From Galbula dea (Eukaryota > Chordata > Aves > Piciformes > Galbulidae): a stretch of DNA of 64,000 nt. The position numbers and the translations under genes were made by a program. Below the pieces are notes generated by a model. That model was not told where the DNA came from. It saw nothing but the letters and a program-made list of their open reading frames with translations, and ran no database searches. The DNA lies in NCBI GenBank assembly GCA_013399015.1, contig VWZX01002701.1:1-64000 (forward strand). Direction: 5' to 3'. Shown one piece after another: positions 12,826 through 23,830 of this stretch. The stretch's first letter is position 1; each line of letters starts with the position of its first letter.

Positions 12826-13358
12826 GCACCTCCACTCTGCTCTGGTAAAATCTCACTTGTGGTACTGGAGTCCTCAGCACAGGAGAGATGTGGACCTGGT
12901 GAAGCAGGTCCAGAGGAGGCCACAAATATGATCTGAGGGCTGTAAGCTCTCTGCTGTGAGGACAGGCTGAGAGAGTTGGGCTTGTTCAGCCAGGAGGAGA
13001 GAAGGCTCCAGGGAGACCTTCCTGCAGCTTTTCAGTACTTAAAGGAACTGATAAGAAGGACAGGGAGGGACACTTGACCAGGGAGTGTAGTGATAGGAAA
13101 AGGGGTGATGGTTTCAAACTGAAAGATTTAGATTAGATATTAGGAAGAAATTCATTACTGTGAGGGTGGTGAGACACTGTCCCAGGGTGCTCAGAGAGGA
13201 TGTGGATGCCCCATCCCCTGGAACCACTCCAGGTCAGGTTGGATGTGGCTTTGAGCAACCTGATTCACTGGCAGATGTCCCTCCGTGTGGCAGGGGTGTT
13301 TGGAACCAGCTGATCTTTAAGGTCCCTTCCAAGCCAAAGCATTCTATGATTCTATGGA
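12826..13358 (+). mobile_element. CR1 LINE fragment reaching into ORF2 3' end, intact tail
   Basis: About 530 bp, plus-sense. It starts in the C-terminal part of the ORF2 region (gaagcaggtccagaggagg lies near its beginning), runs through the full 3' UTR and ends with attctatgattctatg, the diagnostic CR1 terminus. One of the longest 3' copies here; the reading frame is broken. Confidence 0.94.
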
Positions 13359-13707
13359 CAAAAACATCAGACTCTAAGCCTTATTCCTTCCCAGGCAGGA
13401 CACAGCAGCAGGTGTCACTGGCAATGAAGTCAGTGTCTCTACAAGCCACAGTTTTCCCAGCCAGCTCCGTGCCTGCAGCCTGGCAGGAGGCATCTCGGCA
13501 GCACGGCTAGAGATTGCCATCTAGAGGCTTTTGAGAAACGAGTGTCCTCAGCCCCACAAACACTTCTCAGGCTTCGATGTGCTCAGTCAGAGAAGGAGGA
13601 GAGGTTGTTGGGATTATTACTTTGTTTTTTAAGTTAATTGTTAGATTTAACTGCTTCTTGGTCTTCCAGTAGAGCCGCAGGATGCTCTCCTGGGGCAGCA
13701 TCGCCTT

Positions 13708-13866
13708 GGAATAAGTTGCCCAGAGAGGTTCTGGAGTCTCCTTACCTGGAGATATTCCAAAATCATCTGGACACAATCCTGAGTAATGTGCTCTAGAAGA
13801 CTCTGCTAGAGCAGGGAGGCTGGACTAGATGACCTCTGGTGGTCCCTTCCCACCTTAACCATTCTC
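13708..13866 (+). mobile_element. CR1 3' end fragment
   Basis: Plus-sense, from gttgcccagagaggttctgg to ccaccttaaccattctctg, with the ctgctagagcagggaggctg block. It lies about 350 bp after the previous copy in the same orientation. Confidence 0.9.
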
Positions 13867-14291
13867 TGTCTGCATCTGTTTCATGCCTTCTTGAGGCCCA
13901 TACTTTGCAGCTACGTGTAACCCAAAAAGGCACCAATTGTTTTCAGAAGCACAAATGAATTTAATAGGAGTCTTAGCAAGTTTTGGAAGCCACAGTTGCC
14001 TTGTCACACCCCTCTCCCCCCTGGGCTGCCTTTCTTTATCAACCTGCTTATCACCTGTGCTGGGAGCACTGTCCAGCACCAGAATCCAGCCCCCAGCAGG
14101 GAGCAGACACTGATAGTGCTGCTTAGGTAATAAACGAGCTGTGTCTCTCATTCAGTGTGTTTAAGAAGCATGAAATACTCCTTTTTTAAAGCACTGATAG
14201 CCACCAAAGTCAGCAGTTGGTCCCTTTATGTTTCTTGCTGTGAGTAGCTCACAGCTGTGCTGAGCTGCAGCTGTAAATGTCCTTGCAAGCC

Positions 14292-14858
14292 CTAGTAAGT
14301 CAGTTCCCTAGTAATATCCCTAATTCTGGCTCCAGGAAGGCTGCAGACCTCCCTGTGATGAGGGTCATCCCTGCATATTGGGTCCTCTGCTCCCTTTAGG
14401 AGCGAGTCTCCAACAACCACAACTCTTCTCTTCTTTGTGGAAGAGGTTGTGACATGTCCAAGAAGCTTAGCTGACTGTGGCAAGACCTCTGGTACAGCTT
14501 GCCTGTCGTCCACATCCCCATCAGACTGGGTGTCTTCCAGCAGGGCCTCATATCTATTTCTCAGAGGCACCTGGGGAGATGAGGCAGGCAAGGAAGGCAC
14601 TTGCCTTCTGTTGCAGCCAAGAACTTTCCTCCAGCCACCTGTTTCATTTAGGCCTCTGTCTTCCACCTTTGCCCAGCCTTCTGTTCCTATGGTGTGGGGG
14701 GACTGAGAAGGCAGGGGAGGTCGAGAGGAGTCTCTCTTGCCTCTCTGGGGAGGGGCCTGCCTCCATTCCCCCCCATCTCTTGGGTCATCCTGTGTCTTCT
14801 CCCGCTGCCACCAGCCTTTTGTGTCTGTTTCATACACCCTGGGCTCTGTCAGTGCTCA
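14292..14858 (-). pseudogene. CR1 retrotransposon ORF1 remnant, esterase-domain N-terminal part
   Basis: The minus frame is open from a stop near 14858 to 14292. After a Pro/Arg/Gly-rich stretch it shows the CR1 ORF1 landmarks NRYEALLED, then KRRVVVVGDSLLKGAEDPIC (GDS at about 14411-14403, the block I serine motif of SGNH esterases), then HHREVCSLPGARIRDI, and stops at RELTY. CR1-like elements are known to carry an esterase domain in ORF1. The fragment lacks the rest of the esterase and all of ORF2, so it is a dead remnant. The long codon that begins some open-frame calls is GTG, so no start is implied. The CR1 sequence may extend above 14858 toward 15200, but I cannot confirm that. Confidence 0.8.
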
Positions 14859-15559
14859 CCCTTCTTCTTCACCCTGAGCTCACCATGTTGCTAGACTCAG
14901 AAAGCAGAACTAGTAACCATACCTGTTTTCTTCTATTCTTGTCTTCTCTGTTGGTTCTTGGCTCTGAAGCACCCCATGAGATCTTCCACCCCGGGTCCAT
15001 CACAGGCTGGGCTGCAGCATCCACGGTGGGTGCTGCTGTGGTATGTTAGCAAGGGGCTGAAGCTGAGGCTCTCCTCTACTGCTAAGAGGCTTGCTGAGGG
15101 TTATCAAACCCAGCAGGAACTCCCTTCTCAAATGAAGGATAGGGAGACCTCTTACTTCAGCATCCTGCAAGCCTCTATTCCTCACTCTTTAGGTGCCTTT
15201 TCCCTTCCTCACTAGAACATGGCAATACTTGACCATTTAATTCCCCTTTCACTCTCTGCATGCAGAGCAATTACCACCTCAAGACCTGGACAGAAAAGCC
15301 CCCAACCCAGCCTGCCCAGGACCAAAGCATCAGCACCTTGGCCCAGCTCTAGCTGAAGGACCTCAGGCAAAAAGCACCTTTCCTTTTCCACCTTGGGACA
15401 CAATGCCAAAGCCACCTGAGATGTAACTGGTAGGGTTGAAAGCCTCAGCCTTGCCCACCTGTGGTTGCTGCTGTGCCTACCCCAACTTCTGACCTTCTGC
15501 AGCTGCTACACAATCCATGATGCAGACCTGGAAGAAATGAAATCTGCCTAGAGAGAAGG

Positions 15560-15740
15560 GCTGGAAGACTTAATTAGCTGCCTGCTGGCACTCAGCAATT
15601 ACTGCTGTATGGTGAGCCCCAATTATGGTACAATTAACTTTAGTTCTCTGGAAATTCAGTGATTGATAACACTAATAATTCTACTGACCTCAAAGTAATT
15701 GCAGAACATTAAAAGAGAAAACTGGTTCTAATTAAGCAAT
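15560..15740. promoter_or_regulatory. Candidate non-coding regulatory stretch, dense in homeodomain-type cores
   Basis: Within 180 bp there are at least seven TAATTA/CAATTA/TAATNN-type cores (cttaattagc, agcaattact, ccaattatgg, acaattaact, actaataatt, agtaattgca, ctaattaagcaatt) in non-repeat DNA 8 kb downstream of the AMOT stop codon. Density is visible directly; enhancer function is inference. Confidence 0.3.
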
Positions 15741-15853
15741 TCCCCATCCTTCTGTTTTCTCTTTCTCCAAGCCTCTGGTGCCCTTTTGGCTGTCCCAGGG
15801 TGTGGGGTTTGCCTGGGTGGAGAAAGGGATGTCCAGTAGGGCAGAAACTGCTT

Positions 15854-15881
15854 TCCCCCCAGCCCACCTCCCCTCCCCTCC
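15854..15881 (-). repeat. G-rich tract, potential G-quadruplex
   Basis: On the minus strand there are four G runs (GGGG A GGGG, then GGG, then G6). Intergenic, next to the TAATTA-rich stretch. Confidence 0.5.
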
Positions 15882-18024
15882 AAACAAAAGTGACATTCCT
15901 GGAACTCTTCAACATATAAACCTCTAAAGCCTGTGCAAACCATAATCCTGAGCTCCATAAATGACTTCTGATGGGAAGTCTCTGTTTTACTGCCTGGTTA
16001 ACCCCCTGGCAGCCTCCATCAGCCCCCAAATCTGTCACTGCAGGTTGGGAAGCAGCAGAGATGTTGAATACCAGGTCCCTCTTGCTTGGGATCTTGCCAT
16101 TGACTCAGGATTTAGTCACAGAGCTGCATTTACAGGGTAAATATTTCCCTCTAGGAAAGTTCTTGAGGATGATGAACAGGCCCAGACCACTCTCAGCTTT
16201 GTGTGGAGAAGGCAAAGGGATGAGAATGAGTTGAATGAAGATGAGAGTTTATCTGGAAGAACCCCATCAATGGATCTACCACACTTCCCCAGGCTTTCCC
16301 AGAGCAAGATAGGTTGAAGGGATGCATCCTGGAGCATGCAGGGTGCCAAGCACAGTGGTCACAGGTTGTCCCTTTGATGTTGGTTAGCTCCAGGAGGAAA
16401 ATGCTTGTAGTTTCTTCTTCCTCTGCTGCAGACAGTGCTGGGGCTGGGGGCTGGGCTAGGCAGTGAGGAGAACTGCAGCTCAGGAGCTGCTGGAGTCATG
16501 CTGAAAGCTTCCCCAAGCAAGGAAAGAGGCAGGAGTGTTCCCCTCCCAAAGCAGGGACAGCCTCTCCCTGTGAGGTGGTCACAGAAAACCCAAACACTCC
16601 CAAACCAAGGAAACAAAAATATCCTGTGTTGTTTGGAGGTGAAGAAAGGACTAGGTCCCCTTGGGGTTGCTGCCATGATGTTGCTGGCTGGCAGGGCCCT
16701 ACCTCAGCCCTGGGCAGTCCCAGTGCCTGGCTTCCTCCTGCCAACCTCCAAAAATGGGAAATCAGTAAAGATTAATGCTAGCTCTCATGAGCTGAACCTG
16801 ATGCCTTTCAAAACATCAAACAAATGCACATAGCCCAGCCCCAGCCTGCACTGAGTGCTTGCAGTGATGCTCATGAGGCCTGAAGCAGAGCAAAAAAGCA
16901 GCCTAGGTAAGCCCTGTTAACACTGAAACCTAGTGAGGAAACAGGCTGCATGCTGCTAAGTGCCTTGCTGTGGGCACTGCAGCTTTGTGAGGATGAAACC
17001 CAGGTCGTGCTCAGTGCATGGACAGCCACGACAGCCCCATCTCCACATGTCCCTCACCAGTACAGACACTGCCCCAGTCCTGCTGCCACACTACTGCTGA
17101 CCCAAGCCAGGATGCTGTTGGCCTCCTCGGCCACTTGGGGGCAATTTTCTTAAAGGTTGAGCCAATCTGAGAGGAGAAAACTCCTCAAAGCCCCAGCCTT
17201 TTAATCTTTCTCTCCCCTGTAATTCCAGTATCTTGGCACCCTGAGCAGCAGGAGATGGGACCAAGCATCTTCACCATGCATGTATCCAGCAGATGATCCA
17301 GCAGCACAGGGCCTGGTGCTGTGTCCAGGGCAGGACAGCCTCTGGCAGATGGTGACATGCAAATGAGCTGGTCAAGACACTTCCAGGTGAGAGAACATGA
17401 AAGCCAAAATGATCCCTGAGTGGCTCCTGATGGAGCCATGGTCAGACCTCCACAGGCTGGCTGCAGTGGCTGAAGCTGTGCTGCCCAGCTGGTGGTGAAA
17501 TGCCCACACACTCTACTCACCCCCCTTGGCAGATGGGCCACAGTTGGTTTGGTCAATAAACCAGCTAGTAGCAAGCTTCTAATAGGATTTTTTTGTCTCA
17601 CCAAGGTTTTTTTTTAGGTCTTCTTGTTTCAACTATGGTATGCTAGAGAGATTTACCAGAACATCCAAAGGCCTGAAAGCACAGGAGATGTATGAGCTGA
17701 ACTGACCACTGGACCCTGGAGCTGCCAAGCTGGCATTTATTACTGCCAGGGCAGGTGACAACTATGTTAAGATCAAATTCAAAAGTCAACAGTGAAAATG
17801 CATCAAGGCTGACCACTTGCAACCAGCTTTCCAGGAACCTCTGCTCCTTCCCTCCCACAGTGTGATGAGACTGGAAAGAGAAAGCAGAGGCAACAAAATG
17901 TACCAAAAATGCAGGAACAAAAGGCAAATTGAAGGGTGTGAGGTAGAAAATACTCTCGTGGCTGCTGGGTACTCCCATGTTACCTTTAGACATGTGAAAA
18001 AGGGTCCAGCCACCAAGGGAGAGA

Positions 18025-18430
18025 AGAGTGATCTGAGGAGGAAAGGCTGAGAGCCCTGGGGCTGCTTAGCCTGGAGAAGAGCAGCCCCAGATCTGCCCAA
18101 GGCTGAGCAAGAGCTCAAGGCTGAAGGCAAGAGGCTGGGGCCAGACTCTGCTCAGTGGTGGCCAGGGACAGGCCAAGGGGCACTGGGCACAAACTGGAAG
18201 CCAGGAGGTTCCACTTGAACAGGAGGAGAAAGTTGTTTGGTCTGAGGGTGTTGGGGACCTGGCCCAGGCTGCCCAGAGAGGCTGTGGAGTCTCCTTGTGT
18301 GGAGAGATTCCAAAGGCACCTGGAGGTGATCTTGGTCACCCAGCTGTGGGTGACCCTGCTTCAGCAGGGGGGCTGGACTGGATGATCCCCAGAGGTCCCT
18401 TCCAACCCTCACCATGTTGGGATTCTGAGA
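18025..18430 (+). mobile_element. CR1 LINE fragment
   Basis: Plus-sense, about 405 bp: agagccctggggctgctt, cttagcctggagaagag, gctgcccagagaggctgtgg, ggctggactggatgatcccc and ggtcccttccaacc. The AMOT-proximal limit of the CR1-dense intergenic region. Confidence 0.93.
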
Positions 18431-19599
18431 TTGGCACTGTCACCAGAGCTCAAAGTTCCAGTGAGCAAGTGTTGCTGATGGGGTTATTTGAAAGGTGTGG
18501 CAGCGTGAGGAGTTGTGTGCAGCTGCAGGATGGTCAGAAGAACAAATTAAAAGGGATGCTTAAGGGAAAAGACTGGAATGTCAATGATTTTATCCTGCAA
18601 AGTCTCCAGTTAGGAGTTGAAAATGGAAGCCAAGCAGAGTGAGGACTAGATAAGGCAGAGATGAGACTGGTTTTGCTCTATAAACAATAAGGTTTTCTTC
18701 CTAGGAATATTTACTGCAAAACAAGCAAACCAGTGGGAAAAAAACAGAAAACCCAGGATCCATCCTTTAAAAAGACACCAAACATTTTATAGCTAACTAC
18801 AACCACAATGTCAGACATTTACAAGCTCTCTCAGTGCATATTTACACTTACTTTTTGTTTTCTTTCCTAGAATCTGCTGCCCTAATCTTCAAAGGCTTTG
18901 GGACTGTTTCAACAGCTGAAGTACAAACCACCTCAGGCAGAAACTACAAAATAAACTTGATGGCTTAAATAAAGAGGAAAAACTAATCCACACTTCACTT
19001 CAATCTAGATGTACAGATGGAAGAGCATTCTCCTGACACAGTTGCTAAGGTTGTGAAATGGCAAACTTTTAGCATTTTCATTTATGCTTTGACATTTTGG
19101 ATCCTGAAGAGAAGCAGCTAACTGGTCACTCATTTCTTACCTTTGAGACCACAGTTCTGTTGAAAGGGGAACTGGTTCAAGCCATCTGCCCCCCAAAAGC
19201 TCCTTCCCTACCCATGGAAGAGACCTAAGTGACAGGACAGGAGTCTTGAGTGATGCTGATGACTTTTGCTCTGCAGTGAAAGCAAAAGAGCAGCTATTTC
19301 CCATCTCTCCCCAGGAGCAAGGCTCAGAAGCCACCCTGCTCCAAACTGCTTTCCAGTTACTTCAGCATCTCCACTGCTGCTCCAGGGCAGAGCCTAAGCT
19401 GAGTGAAAGCATGTGTTCAAATCCTTCAGAACTCAGAGGTTCTGCTCAAGTTTGGGGGCAGATGGTCAACTTGTTCTTAACTCTCAACACTCAGCAGTAT
19501 AGTTGGACAGCCCAGTGCAGACCAGATGGGCTTTGGCACTTCTGAAAGATGATGTTGTTGACAGTCAGACTCCAAAACCAAGTTAGCAGAAGATCTTTT
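18431..19599. other. CR1-free flank below the presumed AMOT 3' end
   Basis: No recognisable coding sequence or repeats. AT-rich at 18660-19130; it could still belong to a longer AMOT 3' UTR. Confidence 0.5.
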
Positions 19600-19687
19600 T
19601 GAAAAGAAATGTATTTTCTTCATAAATACAGTACAATTCCATTTTACAATGTCTTTTGACTTTCTAGACATAAAAATGCTAGCTTTT

Positions 19688-19703
19688 AAAAAAAAAAAAA
19701 AAA
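19688..19703 (+). repeat. A16 homopolymer
   Basis: Sixteen A in a row on the plus strand (T run on the AMOT strand), 37 bp before a C-rich tract. Confidence 0.95.
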
Positions 19704-19740
19704 GAGTTCCTATACAAATACATGAAAAGATGAAAAGAGA

Positions 19741-19770
19741 CCTCCCCCTCCCCCTCCCCCTCCCCTCCCC
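19741..19770 (-). repeat. G-rich tract, potential G-quadruplex on the AMOT strand
   Basis: The minus strand reads GGGGAGGGGAGGGGGAGGGG followed by GAGGGGGAGG, five runs of at least four G with single-A loops. It lies inside the candidate AMOT 3' UTR. Confidence 0.75.
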
Positions 19771-22700
19771 ATAGCCCCCATGCCCCTGGCACGGAGCAAA
19801 CCCCCAGAGCTCCACTCCTCATGGTGTGAAGCAGCACAGTGAATCCCAGGCCAGCCTGTGCCAGCCCTTGCTGGGAGAGAGAGAAAGCCAAATTCCCCCT
19901 GGGTTTTGCCTGCCCTGACTGCACTGAGTTTCTGTCAGCACCAGTTGATAGGCAGTGGGAGAAGGACCCTGCCTGGCCACAGCTGGTGGGATTCACTGTG
20001 TGGGGTTGTGGCTCACGGGATGCTGTTGTTCCATGTCTCATCAGTGTGGGCTCCTGGAGCAGGAGGTGTCCTTGGAAATGGTTCTGGCCTAAAACTCTGC
20101 AAGCTTCCTCACCCAGGCAGCCTCCAGAAGGAAGCAAAGCTAATGTCAGTTTTCAGCCTCTCACTCCACAAACTTGCCAACAGAGACAGAGACCACACAT
20201 AAAGGATTCCAGCCCTCTGACAGTACTTGCTGACCTCAGCCACCCTTTGGAGACTCCTGAGGAGCAACTCACAGATCCCCACCAGTCTGCAGACCACAGA
20301 CAGAACATTGCTGCTCTAGACCCCCCAGGAGTTGCCAGGTGGGGGCTATCTGAGGTCAATAATGACACTGGGAACCAAAGCCTCGAGCTCTCGAGCAGTT
20401 CCCTGGGCCATCAAAACCCAAAGGAACTGCTCAAGGGAAGGGCTTGTGAGTTTGGCCATTCTGTAAGCAGTGAAAGGAAAGAGGAAAAAAAACTAAATTT
20501 GATTTTCTTGTTTTGCTCTACAAAGAAGAATCTGTGGCTTTCTTCAGAAAAGCTACAATTCTGCTTCTAATACCCGAGTTTGAGAAAAACTCTTGGTCTA
20601 AACTTTTGGTTTGCAAAGAAGATCATTGCAATCATGGTGTTAAAAAAATCACTTGTCTACTAGAAAGAAGCTCTAGAAGAAGGAAAAGGAACTAGGGGTG
20701 CAGTTTGTCTCCTTAAAGCAGTTTCTGTTTGCAAACAAAATAAAACTCTGTACAGAGAGACTGCAGACTACAGCACACACCTTCCTCAAAGCAAGCAGCT
20801 CTGTTACATTCACATCAGGATGGCTCTGAGGAAGCTCCAGGAGAAGCAAACATTCCTGGTGGCTCTGAGTTTGTCAGCACAGGAAAACAACCTCAAACTT
20901 CCACCTCAAAAGTTCTGGGAGGGTTCTGCTTTTGGAAGAAAGCCAAAGGACAAACTTGACCTAAGCAATGTAAAAGTTCTTCCAAATTTACTTCCATGGG
21001 CATAGAACTGCTAAGGCTCCTGCAGTCCTGAGGGTTTCTTTGGACTGCCAGAGACCACCTGGCTTCTGTTGTCAGAGGAGACAGTTGCTGTCCATAATCT
21101 GTAGTTTAGTCACAGAAAGCTATTATGTCCTTTTTTTTTGCCTTTGTAAAAATGGATTACAGTGGCATTCAGTTGGAAAACAATGAGCTGCAAGGAGGAT
21201 AAACAAATTATTTTTACTTAGTCCAGCTCAACAGCCAATATTGAGGGGGGAAAATTAGGTTTCTAAATCAGATTTTATCTGCAAAGGATTCCATTTTTCC
21301 TAGATGCTTTAGAATTAATTGGAATCAAGTGAGTTGGAACTGTTTCTTGAGAGCCCTACAGTTGCAAAACTTCTCTCCTACTGCTGAGAAGCACTTGTAA
21401 AGATGGAATTTAATTTTTCCTGACTTAAGAACAGCAAAGCACTCAAACATCTGTCTCCCTCTCTCATACAAACACTCAATGGCATTTGATCTCCCTCACT
21501 GTTCATTCTAAGCCCAAACCACAAAATAGAACACAGAAAATTATGCTGTAACAGCAGAAAGACAGACACCTTAGGCTAAGGAGAAAAGCTTCTCCTGCAT
21601 TTCCAACAAGTGTGGAGGAGGAAGAGAAATCACTTCAAACCATCCAGAGTGGGCATGACTTCATGCAACAGGATGGAATTAAGCCAAGAGAAACAAACCT
21701 AAGATGTTCTCAGGGATGAGAATGAAGAGACTGTGAACAGCTTCTCTAGAGGAGGGTAGAGAACTAATTCAGACAGATGATTAGAATACACTGAGGGATG
21801 GTCTAACCACACTGCCCAGAAAGGCTTTGTCCCTTATGGCAGAGACAGTCAAAGCCCTAAAGTGCAGCTCTGAAGTAGTGGTGATGGAAGGGAGTTCGTG
21901 CTGCCTGGGAGAGCAGCCATTGGGCAATCCAGGCTCTTCAGACTTAGGTCACATCCTACCACATGAATTTTGCCTTCTCTAACTTCTGTGGGTCTAGGAA
22001 TATAGACTGAAGAACACCAACAAGCAGCAAATCTGCTAGAAAAGATGGGAAGTGTTCTCCTTGGTTTTTAAGGGATTAGCACTAGAAGACATGAGATCAC
22101 CCAGCTTGTGGCTGATCTTCAGGCACCACTAGGTCACCCATGCAGCAGACAGAAGACATCTCCCTTCACCTTTCAGCCTTCCACTGCCTGTTGTACTGGT
22201 AAGGTCACTTCAACTGGACAAGGCAGCAGTAGTGTCAGCTATGTAGGAAATGAGGACATAGTCACTAACTGTTTGATGATTAATTGGTGATTTTCCTTAT
22301 TTCTGGGGTGAAAAATCTGAAATGAAAATCTGGCTACTCTAATGCTGCACAGAAAGCTGAGACTAGCCAGGTTCCCAATCTGTGCCCACTGGCTAATTAC
22401 AGAGTTCAACATTCAAGTTAAAAAGTAGTAGCTTTTAAACAGAAATTAATATTGAAGTGTTTTAATAGAATGCAGAGAGTAACAAAAAAGCTACTCATTT
22501 ACTTCTATTGGTCTTAATATCTCCTTACAGCATCTGCAACCAAAGTACTGCTGCATCTGTGCTAGTTCCCAAAAGTCTGGAAGTGAACATGATGACTTAA
22601 ATGTGTAACTTTCTTCTTCAATGTCTCTAAGACTTTGCTCTCTCCAGTTAGATGAAGAAAAAAACCAATATGTGTTGGAAGGAGAGAATTTGCCACCTGA

Positions 22701-23635
22701 AACTTTACACAGAACTTCCCTTTAAAGCTCTACCTCTGAGGCTTTGCTGTATGAAAAAGAATTTCCTATCTCCATGAAGGAAGGACCTAAAAAGTAGAAG
22801 ATACTTGAAAAACAGAAAAACCTGCTATGGAGCAAGGTCTCCACAGATGCAGTAGATTAAGATGCTAACACTGAACAGGCAACAGGGCTTTGCCACTTGC
22901 ACCATGGCAAATTCGGAGTAGTTCCACCAAAGCCAAAAGGCAGAAAAGTGATCTAACAGAGCAGGACTGAGCCTGTAAACTCTCCTTTTTTCATGTCTGT
23001 AAAACATGAATGCAATATATTCTTGACTATCCACTGTATAAATGACTGAAAAAAGGACTTGAGTACAAGAGTGTGGCAAACCTTCCCATGAAACTCAAGA
23101 CATGAAATGCGACCTCGATCACTGGAGTCTTGTTAACAAAGAAACACCACAATCTGGGAAACAGTGATAAAACCACACTGAAAATGGACATCTTTCTAGC
23201 CTATGAATGGGAAATACTTCTGAGCTCTTACACTAGGTGAGAGAGACAGTGGAAAGAGAAATCTCCCTTGAACACAGCTCGAATGTTAACAGTTTCTCAG
23301 AAGATCTGTACTGTAAAACCACGAAGCGATGCTCACAACTAAGCCTCTGGTTCTGGTCCTTACACGGTCATTGTGTTCATACTAGACATTTAACCAGCAG
23401 CTGTGAGAGCAAGTATTTCTGTTTAAGACACTTGAAAGCTACTGAAGTATCAGCTGTAGTGCATCTAAAGTTCTAGGTTCTTCTCCAGATGTTACCAGAT
23501 CCAGTATTTAAAACAGAAAGGGGAAAACTTTCAAAGAACAAGTGTTATGGGTGCTTTATAATTTAGAACAAATTATAAATTAACCTGTCCATACCTTTGA
23601 GACATAATATACAAGAGCAAACAGCTGAGTGTTCT

Positions 23636-23641
23636 TTTATT
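23636..23641 (-). promoter_or_regulatory. Canonical AATAAA, candidate proximal poly(A) signal of AMOT
   Basis: This is the only canonical minus-strand AATAAA I found between the AMOT stop codon and 18.6 kb. It lies about 90 nt after the stop. Use would give a minimal 3' UTR; whether it is used cannot be read from sequence. Confidence 0.3.
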
Positions 23642-23729
23642 ACTCAGGTACTACAATTTTTTCCCAATAAAAATGTCTTTTAAAAATGTCTTGCTACTGT
23701 TATGCCAGCTCAGATCCTGGTACAGGCTT

Positions 23730-23830
23730 TCAGATGAGGTATTCCACCATCTCTCCATCTGGGAGATCCTGCCCCATGGTCTGAACAGGAGCTTTTCTTT
23801 CAAGAGTGCTGGAGTGGAAGAGTGGCCCAT
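23730..23830 (-). CDS. AMOT: AMOT terminal coding exon 11 (residues 879-911, stop, PDZ ligand)
   Basis: Acceptor cacatag lies above 23830. The first two bases complete Asp879, followed by GPLFHSSTLERKAPVQ and the terminus GEMVEYLI, then TGA (23732-23730). EYLI is the class of C-terminal PDZ-binding ligand used by angiomotins for PATJ, MUPP1 and Syx-type partners. The exon continues into 3' UTR below 23730. Confidence 0.95.

Larger units (their letters stand above)
14859..18024. other. Intergenic, mostly unrecognised
   Basis: The first few hundred bases may be older CR1 5' sequence. 15560-15740 is the motif-dense stretch described separately. The rest shows nothing. Confidence 0.55.
19600..23729 (-). 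other. AMOT: Probable AMOT 3' UTR (downstream end uncertain)
   Basis: The stretch is free of recognisable CR1 and has no credible coding frame, unlike the CR1-dense DNA below 18.4 kb. A long 3' UTR is usual for AMOT. Possible polyadenylation signals on the minus strand are AATAAA at 23641-23636 (about 90 nt past the stop, giving a very short UTR), ATTAAA at 22466-22461, ATTAAA at 21414-21409, and a weak AATACA at 19615-19610. I cannot tell which is used, so the lower boundary given is a guess and several 3' ends may exist. Confidence 0.4.

Noticed and set aside
1..18430. LHFPL1, the neighbour of AMOT in mammals, expected downstream
   Set aside because: I looked for its four-transmembrane exon sequences on both strands and recognised none; if present it must lie beyond the window.
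18961..18975. Plus-strand AATAAA motifs (about 18951 and 18967) as a poly(A) signal
   Set aside because: There is no supported plus-strand gene ending here, and the motif on the AMOT strand is TTTATT.
19839..20570. 243-codon plus-strand open frame
   Set aside because: Antisense to the presumed AMOT 3' UTR; composition is not protein-like and no motif is recognised.
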